From NCBI RefSeq assembly GCF_016916835.1, contig NZ_JAFFIX010000007.1:268134-332133 (forward strand): a DNA stretch of 64,000 nucleotides. The letters run 5' to 3'. The notes below the pieces were generated by a model. It ran no database searches. It was given only the letters and a program-made list of their open reading frames with translations, and was not told the origin of the DNA. Both the position numbers and the translations under genes were made by a program. Of this stretch, positions 8,355 through 16,038 are shown one piece after another (within the stretch, counting starts at the first letter, position 1; the number at the start of each line of letters is the position of its first letter). The stretch comes from Actinacidiphila bryophytorum. GTDB taxonomy: Bacteria; Actinomycetota; Actinomycetes; Streptomycetales; Streptomycetaceae.

Positions 8355-9518
8355 ATGCCGTTCGAGCGCCGACTGACCCTTGACTCCTCGGCCGCCGAGT
8401 ACGTGATCGACGTCGCCAACGTGGTGCGCGAGCCGGCGCTCGGCGGGACGCGGGCGGCGGACCTGGACCGGCTCGCGGGACTGCTCGACGCCCTGGCGGA
8501 CTTCGCCCGCGACCCGGCGGTGCAGGTCTACGCGATCACCGACCGCTCGCTGCTGACCGACGGGCGGCTGACGGCGCGGGAGCGGGACCTGCTGGAGGGC
8601 TGGTACCGGGGCGGGAAGCTGGAGGTGCTGCCGCGCGCAGACGACCGCATCCTGGAGCTGGCCGACGCCCTCGGCCTGCGGGTGGTCAGCGCCGACAACT
8701 TCCTCGACTTCCACCGCGCCTACCCGTGGATCCCCGGTGACCGCGACCGCTTCCTGCGCCCGGTCCTGGAGCCCGGCGGGCGCATAGGGGTCCGGCCCAG
8801 GATCATGCCGGTGCCCGAGGAGTGGCAGGTGTCCCGCAAGGAGGAGGAGGGCCTGCTGCTGCGTGCCGGGGTGGTCAGGCGCTGGGAGCACTCGGCTGCG
8901 CACCGGGCGGTGCTGAGCCGCGACTGGCGCTGCCCGGAGGCCGGCTGCCCCCTCTTCGGTGCGACCGGCAGGCCCGGCACCGCCCTGCCGCGGCGCCGCA
9001 AGGACCGGGTGCTGTGCCCCACGCACGGTGTGCAGCTGACCGACGCAGGGCCGCTGCGCCCGCGTGCGCAGGTCAAGGTGGTCATGGACGGGACGGTGCG
9101 GGGCCGCTTCATGGTCACCGAGGGCGACCCGGTGGCTGTGGGCCGCGCCCCGGCGGGCGGCGGGGTGGCGCTCGGCGCCTGGATCGAGGACAGCGCGGTG
9201 GAGTCGGTGAGCAGAACCCACGTGGTGCTCAGCTACGAGGGCGGCGCCCTCAGCGTGCTGGACGAGCGCAGCGCGAACGGCACCTGGGTGCGGCGGCGGC
9301 TGCCGGGCGGCGACTCGACGGGCCCGCTGGCGCACGGCGTCACCCGCAGGCTGCGCAGGGGCGAGTCGGTGGTGCTGCACGACCGGCTGGAACTGCTGCC
9401 GAGCGGGCGGCAGTTCGTCTTCGAGGACGACCCGGCGGACGGTACGGTCACAGCGCGGGGCAGCAGCGCGGCAGCGGAACCCACGATGATGCAGCTGCCG
9501 TTGCACGACATGGGCTGA
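8355..9518 (+). CDS. PIN/NYN-like nuclease domain fused to zinc ribbon and FHA domain
   Basis: 387 residues. The N-terminal ~150 residues resemble a Zc3h12a/NYN-type ribonuclease fold: a VIDVAN start with Asp19 and Asn22, Asp63 (TDRS), Asp96/Asp97 (ADDRILELA) and Asp114 in VSADN. The nuclease call is inference from these acidic positions. Cys193, Cys198, Cys221 and His224 look like a small zinc site. The FHA domain (about 255-350) has VGR, SRTH (286-289) and NGT (308-310), the phosphothreonine-binding signature. A TAGCTT hexamer lies eight bases before the ATG, suggesting a leaderless message. The kinase gene starts 12 bases downstream, so co-transcription and phosphorylation-dependent pairing are likely. 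Confidence 0.75.
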   Translation: MPFERRLTLDSSAAEYVIDVANVVREPALGGTRAADLDRLAGLLDALADFARDPAVQVYAITDRSLLTDGRLTARERDLLEGWYRGGKLEVLPRADDRILELADALGLRVVSADNFLDFHRAYPWIPGDRDRFLRPVLEPGGRIGVRPRIMPVPEEWQVSRKEEEGLLLRAGVVRRWEHSAAHRAVLSRDWRCPEAGCPLFGATGRPGTALPRRRKDRVLCPTHGVQLTDAGPLRPRAQVKVVMDGTVRGRFMVTEGDPVAVGRAPAGGGVALGAWIEDSAVESVSRTHVVLSYEGGALSVLDERSANGTWVRRRLPGGDSTGPLAHGVTRRLRRGESVVLHDRLELLPSGRQFVFEDDPADGTVTARGSSAAAEPTMMQLPLHDMG

Positions 9519-9530
9519 ACGGGGGGCGCA

Positions 9531-10724
9531 GTGGCGGTGGAGATCGGTGTCGGTACGGTCCTGAGCGGTCGCTACCGGCTGGAGCAGCTGCTCGGCGGAG
9601 GCGGGTTCGGGCAGGTCTACGCGGCCCTCGACCAGGGTCTGGGCCGACGGGTCGCGGTGAAGGTGCTGACGCTGCGCGCCGAGTGGGCCGACGTCGAACG
9701 CAGCGAGCGCCAGGGGCGCTTCCGCCGCGAGGCGATCGCGGCCGCCGCGCTGAGCCACCCGAACGTGGCGACGATCCATGACGCGGGCGAGCACGAGGGG
9801 CAGCCCTTCATCGTCATGGAGCTGCTGCCGGGCACCGACTTCCGCAATGTGCTGCTGGACCGGGGCGGGCTGCCTGTACCCGACGTGCTGGCGTACGGGG
9901 CGCAGATCTGCGCCGGGCTGCAGCACGCCCACGAACGCGGCCTGGTGCACCGCGACATCAAACCCGAGAACCTGATGCTGCTCCCGGACGGCGTCGTCAA
10001 GATCTGCGACTTCGGCCTCGTCGCCCCGCAGGACCAGAATGTGACGCGCTATACCGAGCCGCAGGCGCTGCTCGGCTCGCCGCCGTACTTCACCCCGGAG
10101 CAGGCGCAGGGCGGCGAGGTCACCGCGCAGTCCGACCTGTACTCGCTCGGCTGCGTCCTCTACGCCATGCTCGCGGAAGGGCCGCCCTTCACCGCGGGGA
10201 ACTACATCGGCTACGCCTATCTCCACGTACACGAGGAGCCCGAGCCGATCGTGCACCGGCGCCCCGAGGTGCCCTCGGAGCTGGCGCAGCTGATCCACCA
10301 GCTGCTCGCGAAGGCCCCGCGGGACCGTCCGGCCAGTGCCGCGGAGGTGGGCGCGCGCCTGCGGGCGATGATGCGGCCCTCGCCCCTGCGGCGGACCCCG
10401 ACGGCCCTGGACCGCGGCGCCCGGCACCTGGTGTGGACGCTGATCGAGGAGGGTGAGGCGCTGCTCTCCGCCGGGCGCTTCCACGACGCGGACGACCGGT
10501 ACTGGCAGGCGCGGCAGCAGATCCTGCGGCAGGGCGCGGACAGCGAACCGGCGTCCTTTGCCGCGCTTTTCGGCCGGGCGCGGGCGCTGGAGGGCCTCAA
10601 CGGCGTCGAGTCGACCCGCAGGCAGCTCGAAGAGCTGGCCGCGAGCACGGCGGAGGCGCTGGGCGCCGACCATCCGCTCTCCCGGTGCACCGCCGCCTAC
10701 GCGTCGGTCAGGGCAGCACACTGA
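9531..10724 (+). CDS. Eukaryotic-type serine/threonine protein kinase, soluble
   Basis: 397 residues. Kinase domain about residues 14-280: glycine loop GGGGFGQVY, VAVK with Lys44, catalytic HRD with Asp142, DFG (160-162) and activation segment ending GSPPYFTPE. The C-terminal ~110 residues are helical, with a TPR-like look, and there is no transmembrane segment, PASTA repeat or other sensor, unlike PknB. It presumably acts in the cytoplasm. The GTG start lies 12 bases after the nuclease-FHA gene. Its 3' end overlaps the convergent second FHA gene by 17 bases. The two flanking FHA proteins are obvious candidate partners (inference). Confidence 0.93.
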   Translation: MAVEIGVGTVLSGRYRLEQLLGGGGFGQVYAALDQGLGRRVAVKVLTLRAEWADVERSERQGRFRREAIAAAALSHPNVATIHDAGEHEGQPFIVMELLPGTDFRNVLLDRGGLPVPDVLAYGAQICAGLQHAHERGLVHRDIKPENLMLLPDGVVKICDFGLVAPQDQNVTRYTEPQALLGSPPYFTPEQAQGGEVTAQSDLYSLGCVLYAMLAEGPPFTAGNYIGYAYLHVHEEPEPIVHRRPEVPSELAQLIHQLLAKAPRDRPASAAEVGARLRAMMRPSPLRRTPTALDRGARHLVWTLIEEGEALLSAGRFHDADDRYWQARQQILRQGADSEPASFAALFGRARALEGLNGVESTRRQLEELAASTAEALGADHPLSRCTAAYASVRAAH

Positions 10725-11349
10725 CGTGGACGTCGGCGGCCAGCCGGAAGGTCTCCCCCGGCCGCAGTGCCGCCTTGTGGTTCGCGGTGAGCCGGTAGCC
10801 GCGCACATAGGTGCCGTTGGTGGAGCCCTCGTCGGTGATCCATGCCGAGCCGTCGGCCTCGACACCGACCCGCGCGTGGATACGTGACAGGTTGTCGCGG
10901 TCGGCGAGGAAGGTGACCGCGGGGCACAGCTGCGGGTCGCGGCCCAGCCGGATCGAGTAGCCGGGCGCCACCTCGACGACGTCGCCGCTGGGGAAGTGCA
11001 GCCGCAGCGCGTCCACGGGGATGTCCCTGCGGGTCCGCGCTGCCCTGGGCAGGGCGCCGGGGATGACGTTGATGACCCGGGTGTGCTCGGTGTCCGCCCG
11101 GGCCTCGGGCGGCTCGCCGGCGGCAGGCCCCGGCCCCTGGATGTCGCCCGGCGGCCGGTCCTGCGGGGGGACTCCCGGGCGGGGCAGCCGCTCGGTCGGG
11201 GCGGTCGGCGAGACCGACGGCGCGGCTGCGGCATGTGCCGCGGCCATCAGGGCGAACGGCACGAAGCAGCCCTGGCAGACCAGTTGGCCGGCGAAGGAGC
11301 GGGGCATGCCGCATTCCGGGCAGGATCCGACGCCCGTTTCCTCGCGCAT
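10708..11349 (-). CDS. Zinc-ribbon FHA-domain protein
   Basis: 213 residues. The N-terminus has a CPEC...CQGC zinc ribbon (Cys10, Cys13, Cys25, Cys28), then a Pro/Ala-rich linker and a C-terminal FHA domain (about 130-205) with LGR, SRIH and STNGT. FHA domains bind phosphothreonine peptides, so it may read the neighbouring kinase or its targets. The TEHTRVI linker motif (about 95-101) holds a threonine that could be a phosphosite (inference). The ATG at 11349 is preceded by GGAGGGATGG. It is convergent with the kinase and follows the siderophore operon by 89 bases on the same strand. Confidence 0.88.
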   Translation of the reverse strand: MREETGVGSCPECGMPRSFAGQLVCQGCFVPFALMAAAHAAAAPSVSPTAPTERLPRPGVPPQDRPPGDIQGPGPAAGEPPEARADTEHTRVINVIPGALPRAARTRRDIPVDALRLHFPSGDVVEVAPGYSIRLGRDPQLCPAVTFLADRDNLSRIHARVGVEADGSAWITDEGSTNGTYVRGYRLTANHKAALRPGETFRLAADVHVSVLP

Positions 11350-11438
11350 CCGCCCCCATCCCTCCGCGGTACGACCGGTGCCGCGATCGTATCGGCTGGC
11401 GCGTCGGGATGGCGCGATCGGAGGTCGGACCACGCGCG

Positions 11439-13202
11439 TCAGACCACGTGCAGCGGGTTGGGCACAGTGCCGTGCACGGCGGCGTGCGGCCGCTCGGCGC
11501 GGTCGCGGTAGCCGTCCAGGTGCAGCCGGTTGCGGTTGAGGCAGAGCCGGTCGATCCGCGGGGTGAGCAGGTCGAAGCTGGCGAATCGTTCCTTGAGGTG
11601 CGGGAAGCGCTCCTGGTAGCGGATGATCTCGTCGCGCACCAGTGCCCAGAAGTCCGCCTCGGGGACGTGGAGCTGGTCCCTGCACAGCGGTGCCAGATAG
11701 CGCAGGACGCCCACGAAGAGACCCGAATGGATGAACTGCGTGAGGAATCCGGGCTCCTCGGTGAGCAGCACAGCCCTGACGTCGTCGGGCATGGTGCCGT
11801 GCTCGGGCAGCGCCTCGGCGCTGACGTTGACGTCGTCGACGAAGTCCTTGACGGCGAGCCGCACCGGCACGTCGTGCTCGTCGAAGACCACGATGGCGTT
11901 CTCTCCGTGCGGGGAGAAGACCGTGCCGTAGCGGTAGAGGAAGTGCAGCAGCGGCGGCAGCAGCGCACAGAACAGGTGCCGCAGCCAGACCGCGGGCGCG
12001 ACCCCGGATCGCGTGACCAGTTCCGCGGTGAACGAGCGGCCGTAGGTGTCGGTGTGCAGCAGCGCGGCAAGGGTGCGCGCCCGCTCCCCCGGTTCGAGGT
12101 GCGCGGCCAGCGGTTCGCGCCAGATGCAGCCCAGCAGTTCGCGGTATTGGTACGGGACGGTCGGCAGCCGGTCGTACTGCGGGTGCGCGACGGTCACCGA
12201 GGCGACCTCGCCGAGCAGGATCACCCGGGTCTCGTCGCACAGAAACGGATCTTCCGCATGCAGCCGCTGGACCCACGCGGTGACCGCGGGCGCGGCAAGG
12301 GTGCGTTCGGTGGGCAGGCCGCGCCAGACCAGGGTGTTGAGCACCGACAGCGGCAGCTTGACCGTACGGCGCTGCGGGCGGCTGGTGTTGAGGAAGGTCC
12401 TGACGGACTGCTGGGGCAGCCGGAGGTCGTTGTCGGTGCCCAGGGCGATGATGGACCCGTCGGCGACCGCGGGCGCGAAGAGCGGCAGGACGACGTGCTC
12501 CCACTGCCAGGGGTGCACCGGCAGCAGCAGGTAGTCCGCCGGGTCCTTGTCGCGGTCGGCGACGGTGTGCCGGAAGGAGTCGAGCGTGGCGGGCGGCAGC
12601 TCGTCCGCGTAGAGCAGATCGGGGGTGGCCAGCGTGTCGACACCGCGGTACTTGGCCAGGCTGTGGTGCACGGCGATCCACGGCAGGCGGTGCTGCCTGC
12701 GGGCCTCGGGCGCCCAGCGGGCCGCGTCGGCGTCCGAGAAGCCGATACGCCCCTTGTTCGCGACCAGCCACGGGTGCCCGGTCTGGTGCCCTTCCAGCTC
12801 CGCGTAGTCCAGGTCCGCCAAGTCGGCGGCTGGCAGCGCCTCCTCGGCAAGGCGCAGGTCGGCGCGCAGCGTGGTGAGGAGTTCGCGGATGAGGTGCCCC
12901 GTGGTGTCGCCGCCCAGGCCGAGCACTGCGTCGTGCGCCTGGCTGACGAAGTGCAGCGGGTCGCCGTCGGGGCCGATGCTCGCCGGGTCCACCTGCCAGC
13001 TGCCGTACGCGCCCCGGCCGGCCTGGAAGCGGTAGGTGAGCGTGTCGCTGATCCGCAGGCGGTAGGCGGCGGGCCCGGCCGCGGGGTCCGGCTCCGGGAC
13101 GATGACCTCCTCGTAGGCGAACTCGGCGAGCATCTTCGCCAGCAGGCGCCGGGCCGCGCTCTGCCAGGCGGACGGGTCGGGGGCGGGAGGGGTGCTGATC
13201 AC
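11439..13202 (-). CDS. IucA/IucC-family siderophore synthetase (NIS), second copy
   Basis: 587 residues. NRPS-independent siderophore synthetases adenylate a carboxylate, often citrate, and join it to an amine or alcohol. The ATP-binding HPWQWEHV motif is near residue 230, and the C-terminal ferric-reductase-like/FhuF half shows HGENAIVVF and KDFVDDVN. It is the last gene of the operon. The GTG start follows TGGAG at seven bases. The 162-base gap upstream carries a G-rich tract and 14-base repeats. Which substrate step it performs cannot be read from sequence alone. Confidence 0.93.
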   Translation of the reverse strand: MISTPPAPDPSAWQSAARRLLAKMLAEFAYEEVIVPEPDPAAGPAAYRLRISDTLTYRFQAGRGAYGSWQVDPASIGPDGDPLHFVSQAHDAVLGLGGDTTGHLIRELLTTLRADLRLAEEALPAADLADLDYAELEGHQTGHPWLVANKGRIGFSDADAARWAPEARRQHRLPWIAVHHSLAKYRGVDTLATPDLLYADELPPATLDSFRHTVADRDKDPADYLLLPVHPWQWEHVVLPLFAPAVADGSIIALGTDNDLRLPQQSVRTFLNTSRPQRRTVKLPLSVLNTLVWRGLPTERTLAAPAVTAWVQRLHAEDPFLCDETRVILLGEVASVTVAHPQYDRLPTVPYQYRELLGCIWREPLAAHLEPGERARTLAALLHTDTYGRSFTAELVTRSGVAPAVWLRHLFCALLPPLLHFLYRYGTVFSPHGENAIVVFDEHDVPVRLAVKDFVDDVNVSAEALPEHGTMPDDVRAVLLTEEPGFLTQFIHSGLFVGVLRYLAPLCRDQLHVPEADFWALVRDEIIRYQERFPHLKERFASFDLLTPRIDRLCLNRNRLHLDGYRDRAERPHAAVHGTVPNPLHVV

Positions 13203-13215
13203 GGTGGGCTCCAGC

Positions 13216-13253
13216 GGGGGGACCGGGGTGCGGGCGGGGGGTGGGGGGTGGGG
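13216..13253 (+). repeat. G-rich tract with quadruplex pattern
   Basis: Six runs of three to six G separated by one to three bases lie just upstream of the second NIS synthetase. The G strand is the template strand for this operon. A structure-forming role is inference. Confidence 0.5.
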
Positions 13254-13301
13254 ACCGGTACCTCTCGGCCGGCACCGCTCGGGGGGGTGCTGCGGGTGGG
13301 G

Positions 13302-13371
13302 TTTCCGGTGGCGTATTTCCGGTCGGGAACTGCGGATCGGGACCTTCCGATCGGGTCCTTCCGGTCAGAGC
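13302..13371. repeat. Five degenerate 14-base direct repeats
   Basis: Five consecutive 14-base units of the type CTTCCGATCGGGTC (13302, 13316, 13330, 13344, 13358). They end inside the last codons of the acyltransferase gene and run into the gap before the second NIS synthetase. Confidence 0.6.
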
Positions 13372-14075
13372 AGGTGGCGCAGAGCGCGGTCGCGGATCAT
13401 CAGGGCCGCACGCTTGCCCGGCACTTCGGCCTCGGCGGACAGCCGGAAGCCGGCGGCCAGGAAGGCCGCCACGGAAGGCGTGTTGCGCAGGTCGGGTTCC
13501 GCGACGACCCGGACGCACCCGGGGCGGTGGTCGAGGACCAGGTCGGCGACCGCCCTGATCAGGGTGCCGCCCAGGCCGCGGCCGCGGTCGGCGGCGCCGC
13601 CGATGAGCAGGTGGACGCCGGTGTCCTGCGGCCTGGCCGGGTAGCACCTGGCCAGCGGGTCGAGGTCGGCGCGGTAGACCTCCCAGTAGCTCATCGGGGT
13701 GCCGTCGAGCAGGCCGAGGCACGGGACGCTGCGGCCGTCGCCGCCGAGCTGGGCGGCCAGGTGCCGGGCGGTCACCGCGGGCGCGCCCGCCAGCTCCCAG
13801 AAGGCCGCGACCGACGGGTCGTTCATCCAGGCGCTGACGAGGGCAATGTCGCGTTCCGCATCGACGGGGGCGAGCCGGAAGTGTCCCGCGGGCGTGTCGG
13901 CGGTGGCCCAGCCGGCGATGTCCCCGACCAGGGCGGACCCGGCGGCGGAGTGCGGGGACCGCGGGCCGGGGGTCGCGGGGCGCGGCAGGTCGTCGCGGGC
14001 CGCGAAGAGCGCCAGGAAGTCCGGCGGCAGGGTCAGGTCGAGGGTGTCCTCGGTGCCGGAGTCGGCAGATGGCAA
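13365..14075 (-). CDS. GNAT acyltransferase of the IucB/RhbD type
   Basis: 236 residues. The C-terminal GNAT fold includes FRLAPVDAERD...VSAWMNDP and YWEVYRAD, the pattern of siderophore N-acyltransferases (Acetyltransf_8 group). These acylate the N-hydroxylated side-chain amine of lysine, ornithine or diaminopropane. The TTG start is chosen because GGAGGAG precedes it at ideal distance; the next ATG options would lose the conserved N-terminus. It lies between the two NIS synthetase genes. No N-hydroxylase is visible in the operon, so its acceptor may be unhydroxylated or made elsewhere. Confidence 0.85.
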   Translation of the reverse strand: MPSADSGTEDTLDLTLPPDFLALFAARDDLPRPATPGPRSPHSAAGSALVGDIAGWATADTPAGHFRLAPVDAERDIALVSAWMNDPSVAAFWELAGAPAVTARHLAAQLGGDGRSVPCLGLLDGTPMSYWEVYRADLDPLARCYPARPQDTGVHLLIGGAADRGRGLGGTLIRAVADLVLDHRPGCVRVVAEPDLRNTPSVAAFLAAGFRLSAEAEVPGKRAALMIRDRALRHLL

Positions 14076-14108
14076 GGTCGCTCCTCCTCTCCCGGGCGGG
14101 GCCGCCGG

Positions 14109-15983
14109 TCAACCGGCCAGCGGGTTGGGGATGGTGACGTACACCGACTGGGTGTCGACCGGGCCGACGAGTTCGTCCATGCCCTGCAGCCGGGTCAGCA
14201 GGTTGGCCTTGCAGCGCAGGTGCGTGCTGTCCAGCAGCAGGCCGGACAGGCCGCTGCGGCCGGTCTGCGCCTCCCTGGCCAGGAAGCGGCGGAAGGCGGC
14301 GAGCAGCACCCGCTCGTCGGCCAGCTGCTGCGACCCGAGGGCGCCGATCAGACCGAGGACGTTGTTGATGCCGGCGTAGTAGGCGAAGCGTTCGTCGGCG
14401 GTCCGGTCCGCGACGAAGGTGTCGCTGGCGGCGCCGAGGCCCGGCAGCCGCCGCTCCAGGTCCGGGCGGTGCGACTCGCGGTAGTAGTAGCCCTGGTTGT
14501 CCCGGTAGCGGCCGCCGCTGGGCCAGCCGTCCGCGTCGAGCAGCACCAGGGTGTTCTGCTGGTGCGCTTCGAGTGCGATGCCCGCCTCGCCGTCCAGCCA
14601 GAGCAGCGGGCGGACCACCGCGTCGAGGTAGCGCAGGAACCACTCGGTGGCGACGGCGGGCTCCGGGCGCCCGGTCCGCTCCGCGAGCCTGGTGACGGTC
14701 ACGGCAAGCCGCGAACGCAGAACGTGCGCGCCGCCGTCGGCGGGCCAGGGCCGCGGTGAGGCGAGCCCGGCGACGCAGTGCGCATCGTCCCCGGGGCCGA
14801 AGGGGTTGTGCCGGAGCACGACGTCCAGGCCCGGTACCGCTTCGCCGTCCGCGGTGTCGACGGCGAGCCAGGCCGGGTCGCGCACGATGTCGAAGCCGGG
14901 GTGGGCGGCGCGCCACTCGGCAGCCAGTCCGCTGCGCAGCAGCCGGTGGACCTCGGTGCCGCGCAGCAGCTCCTTGCGCAGGTTCTCCCGGCGGGAGTTG
15001 GTGATGCGCAGGCCGAGGGACAGCTTGAGCATCGCCGGGGCGTCGTGCCGGTAGACGGTGCGCACCGACGAGGTCGGGTGCCATGCCTCGCCGTGCGGGC
15101 CGAGGTCGTGCAGCAGCCCGGCGTCGAAGAGCGCCCGTACGCCCGGCCTGTGCCGGATGTCGCGCGCCTGCCAGGGGTGCAGCGGCAGCAGCGCGGTGCC
15201 CTCGGGGCGGGCCGGTCCCGCGCCCGCGAAGGAGCCGATCAGGTCGACCGCGGGGATGGGGCGCCCCCGTTCGGTCCAGGCCGAGTCGGTGGCGAGCAGG
15301 TCCTCGTGCACGGCCAGCCAGTGCAGTTGGAAGGAGCCGCACGCTTCGGGCGAATAGGCCGCGCTCTCGGCGCTGCTGAGCCCTTCGCGGCTCTTGGGGG
15401 TGGGGTGCATCGGGTGCCCGAGCACCAGGGCCTGCTCCGAGTCGAGGAAGGGCAGGTCCGGGTCTGCGGGTCCGGGACGGCTGCGGCGCTCGGCGATGAA
15501 GCCGGCAGTGCGGCGGACCGAGTCGGCCACCCTGGCCACCAGGTCGGCGGACTGTGCGGGTTCGCCGCCGCCTTCCCTGGCCAGCAGGGCGGACAGCTCC
15601 ACCGCGGTCAGCGCAGGGCCGCTCACTGCGGGGTGGGCCGGGCCGAAGCGGTGGTGCCCGGTGGGCGACCAGTGGATGACCGCAGCCAGGGCCTCGGTGC
15701 CGCTGGCGGGAAGCGCCACCCGCAGGACGCCGTCGGCGGGCCGGGGCAGGCCCCGCTCCCGTACCCAGCAGCGCAGCAGGTTGTCCGTCGCCACGGCGTC
15801 GGCGACGCGATAGGCGTCGGGGTGCCGCAGCAGGTCGGCTTCGGCCGCCGCGGAGCCGGGCAGCTGCGGCCCGGCGGGCTGCGGAAGGTGCGGGCGCTGG
15901 GGCGGCACCCCGGCCGGTTCTGCCTCGGGTTCCAGGGCCGGTTCCGCGGCCGGGGCGGTGGCGACTTCTGCGGGGGCGGTCAT
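14109..15983 (-). CDS. IucA/IucC-family siderophore synthetase (NIS), first copy
   Basis: 624 residues with an Ala/Glu/Pro-rich N-terminal stretch of about 45. The ATP-binding LLPLHPWQARD motif is near residue 265, and the C-terminal half has RDNQGYYYRESHR and LEAHQQNTLVLLD. Two different NIS enzymes in one operon usually make successive amide bonds to the two ends of citrate (family knowledge). GGAG precedes the ATG at seven bases. It lies 55 bases after the aminotransferase and 33 bases before the acyltransferase. Confidence 0.93.
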   Translation of the reverse strand: MTAPAEVATAPAAEPALEPEAEPAGVPPQRPHLPQPAGPQLPGSAAAEADLLRHPDAYRVADAVATDNLLRCWVRERGLPRPADGVLRVALPASGTEALAAVIHWSPTGHHRFGPAHPAVSGPALTAVELSALLAREGGGEPAQSADLVARVADSVRRTAGFIAERRSRPGPADPDLPFLDSEQALVLGHPMHPTPKSREGLSSAESAAYSPEACGSFQLHWLAVHEDLLATDSAWTERGRPIPAVDLIGSFAGAGPARPEGTALLPLHPWQARDIRHRPGVRALFDAGLLHDLGPHGEAWHPTSSVRTVYRHDAPAMLKLSLGLRITNSRRENLRKELLRGTEVHRLLRSGLAAEWRAAHPGFDIVRDPAWLAVDTADGEAVPGLDVVLRHNPFGPGDDAHCVAGLASPRPWPADGGAHVLRSRLAVTVTRLAERTGRPEPAVATEWFLRYLDAVVRPLLWLDGEAGIALEAHQQNTLVLLDADGWPSGGRYRDNQGYYYRESHRPDLERRLPGLGAASDTFVADRTADERFAYYAGINNVLGLIGALGSQQLADERVLLAAFRRFLAREAQTGRSGLSGLLLDSTHLRCKANLLTRLQGMDELVGPVDTQSVYVTIPNPLAG

Positions 15984-16038
15984 ACAGGGGCTCCACTGGT
16001 CATTGCCGCGGGGCTGCGCGGGATGTCGGGTGCGGGCG

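Noticed and set aside
12430..12438. TTGTCGGTG match inside the second NIS synthetase gene
   Set aside because: It is not followed at eight bases by TANNNT (GATGAT instead) and lies in antisense orientation inside a gene.
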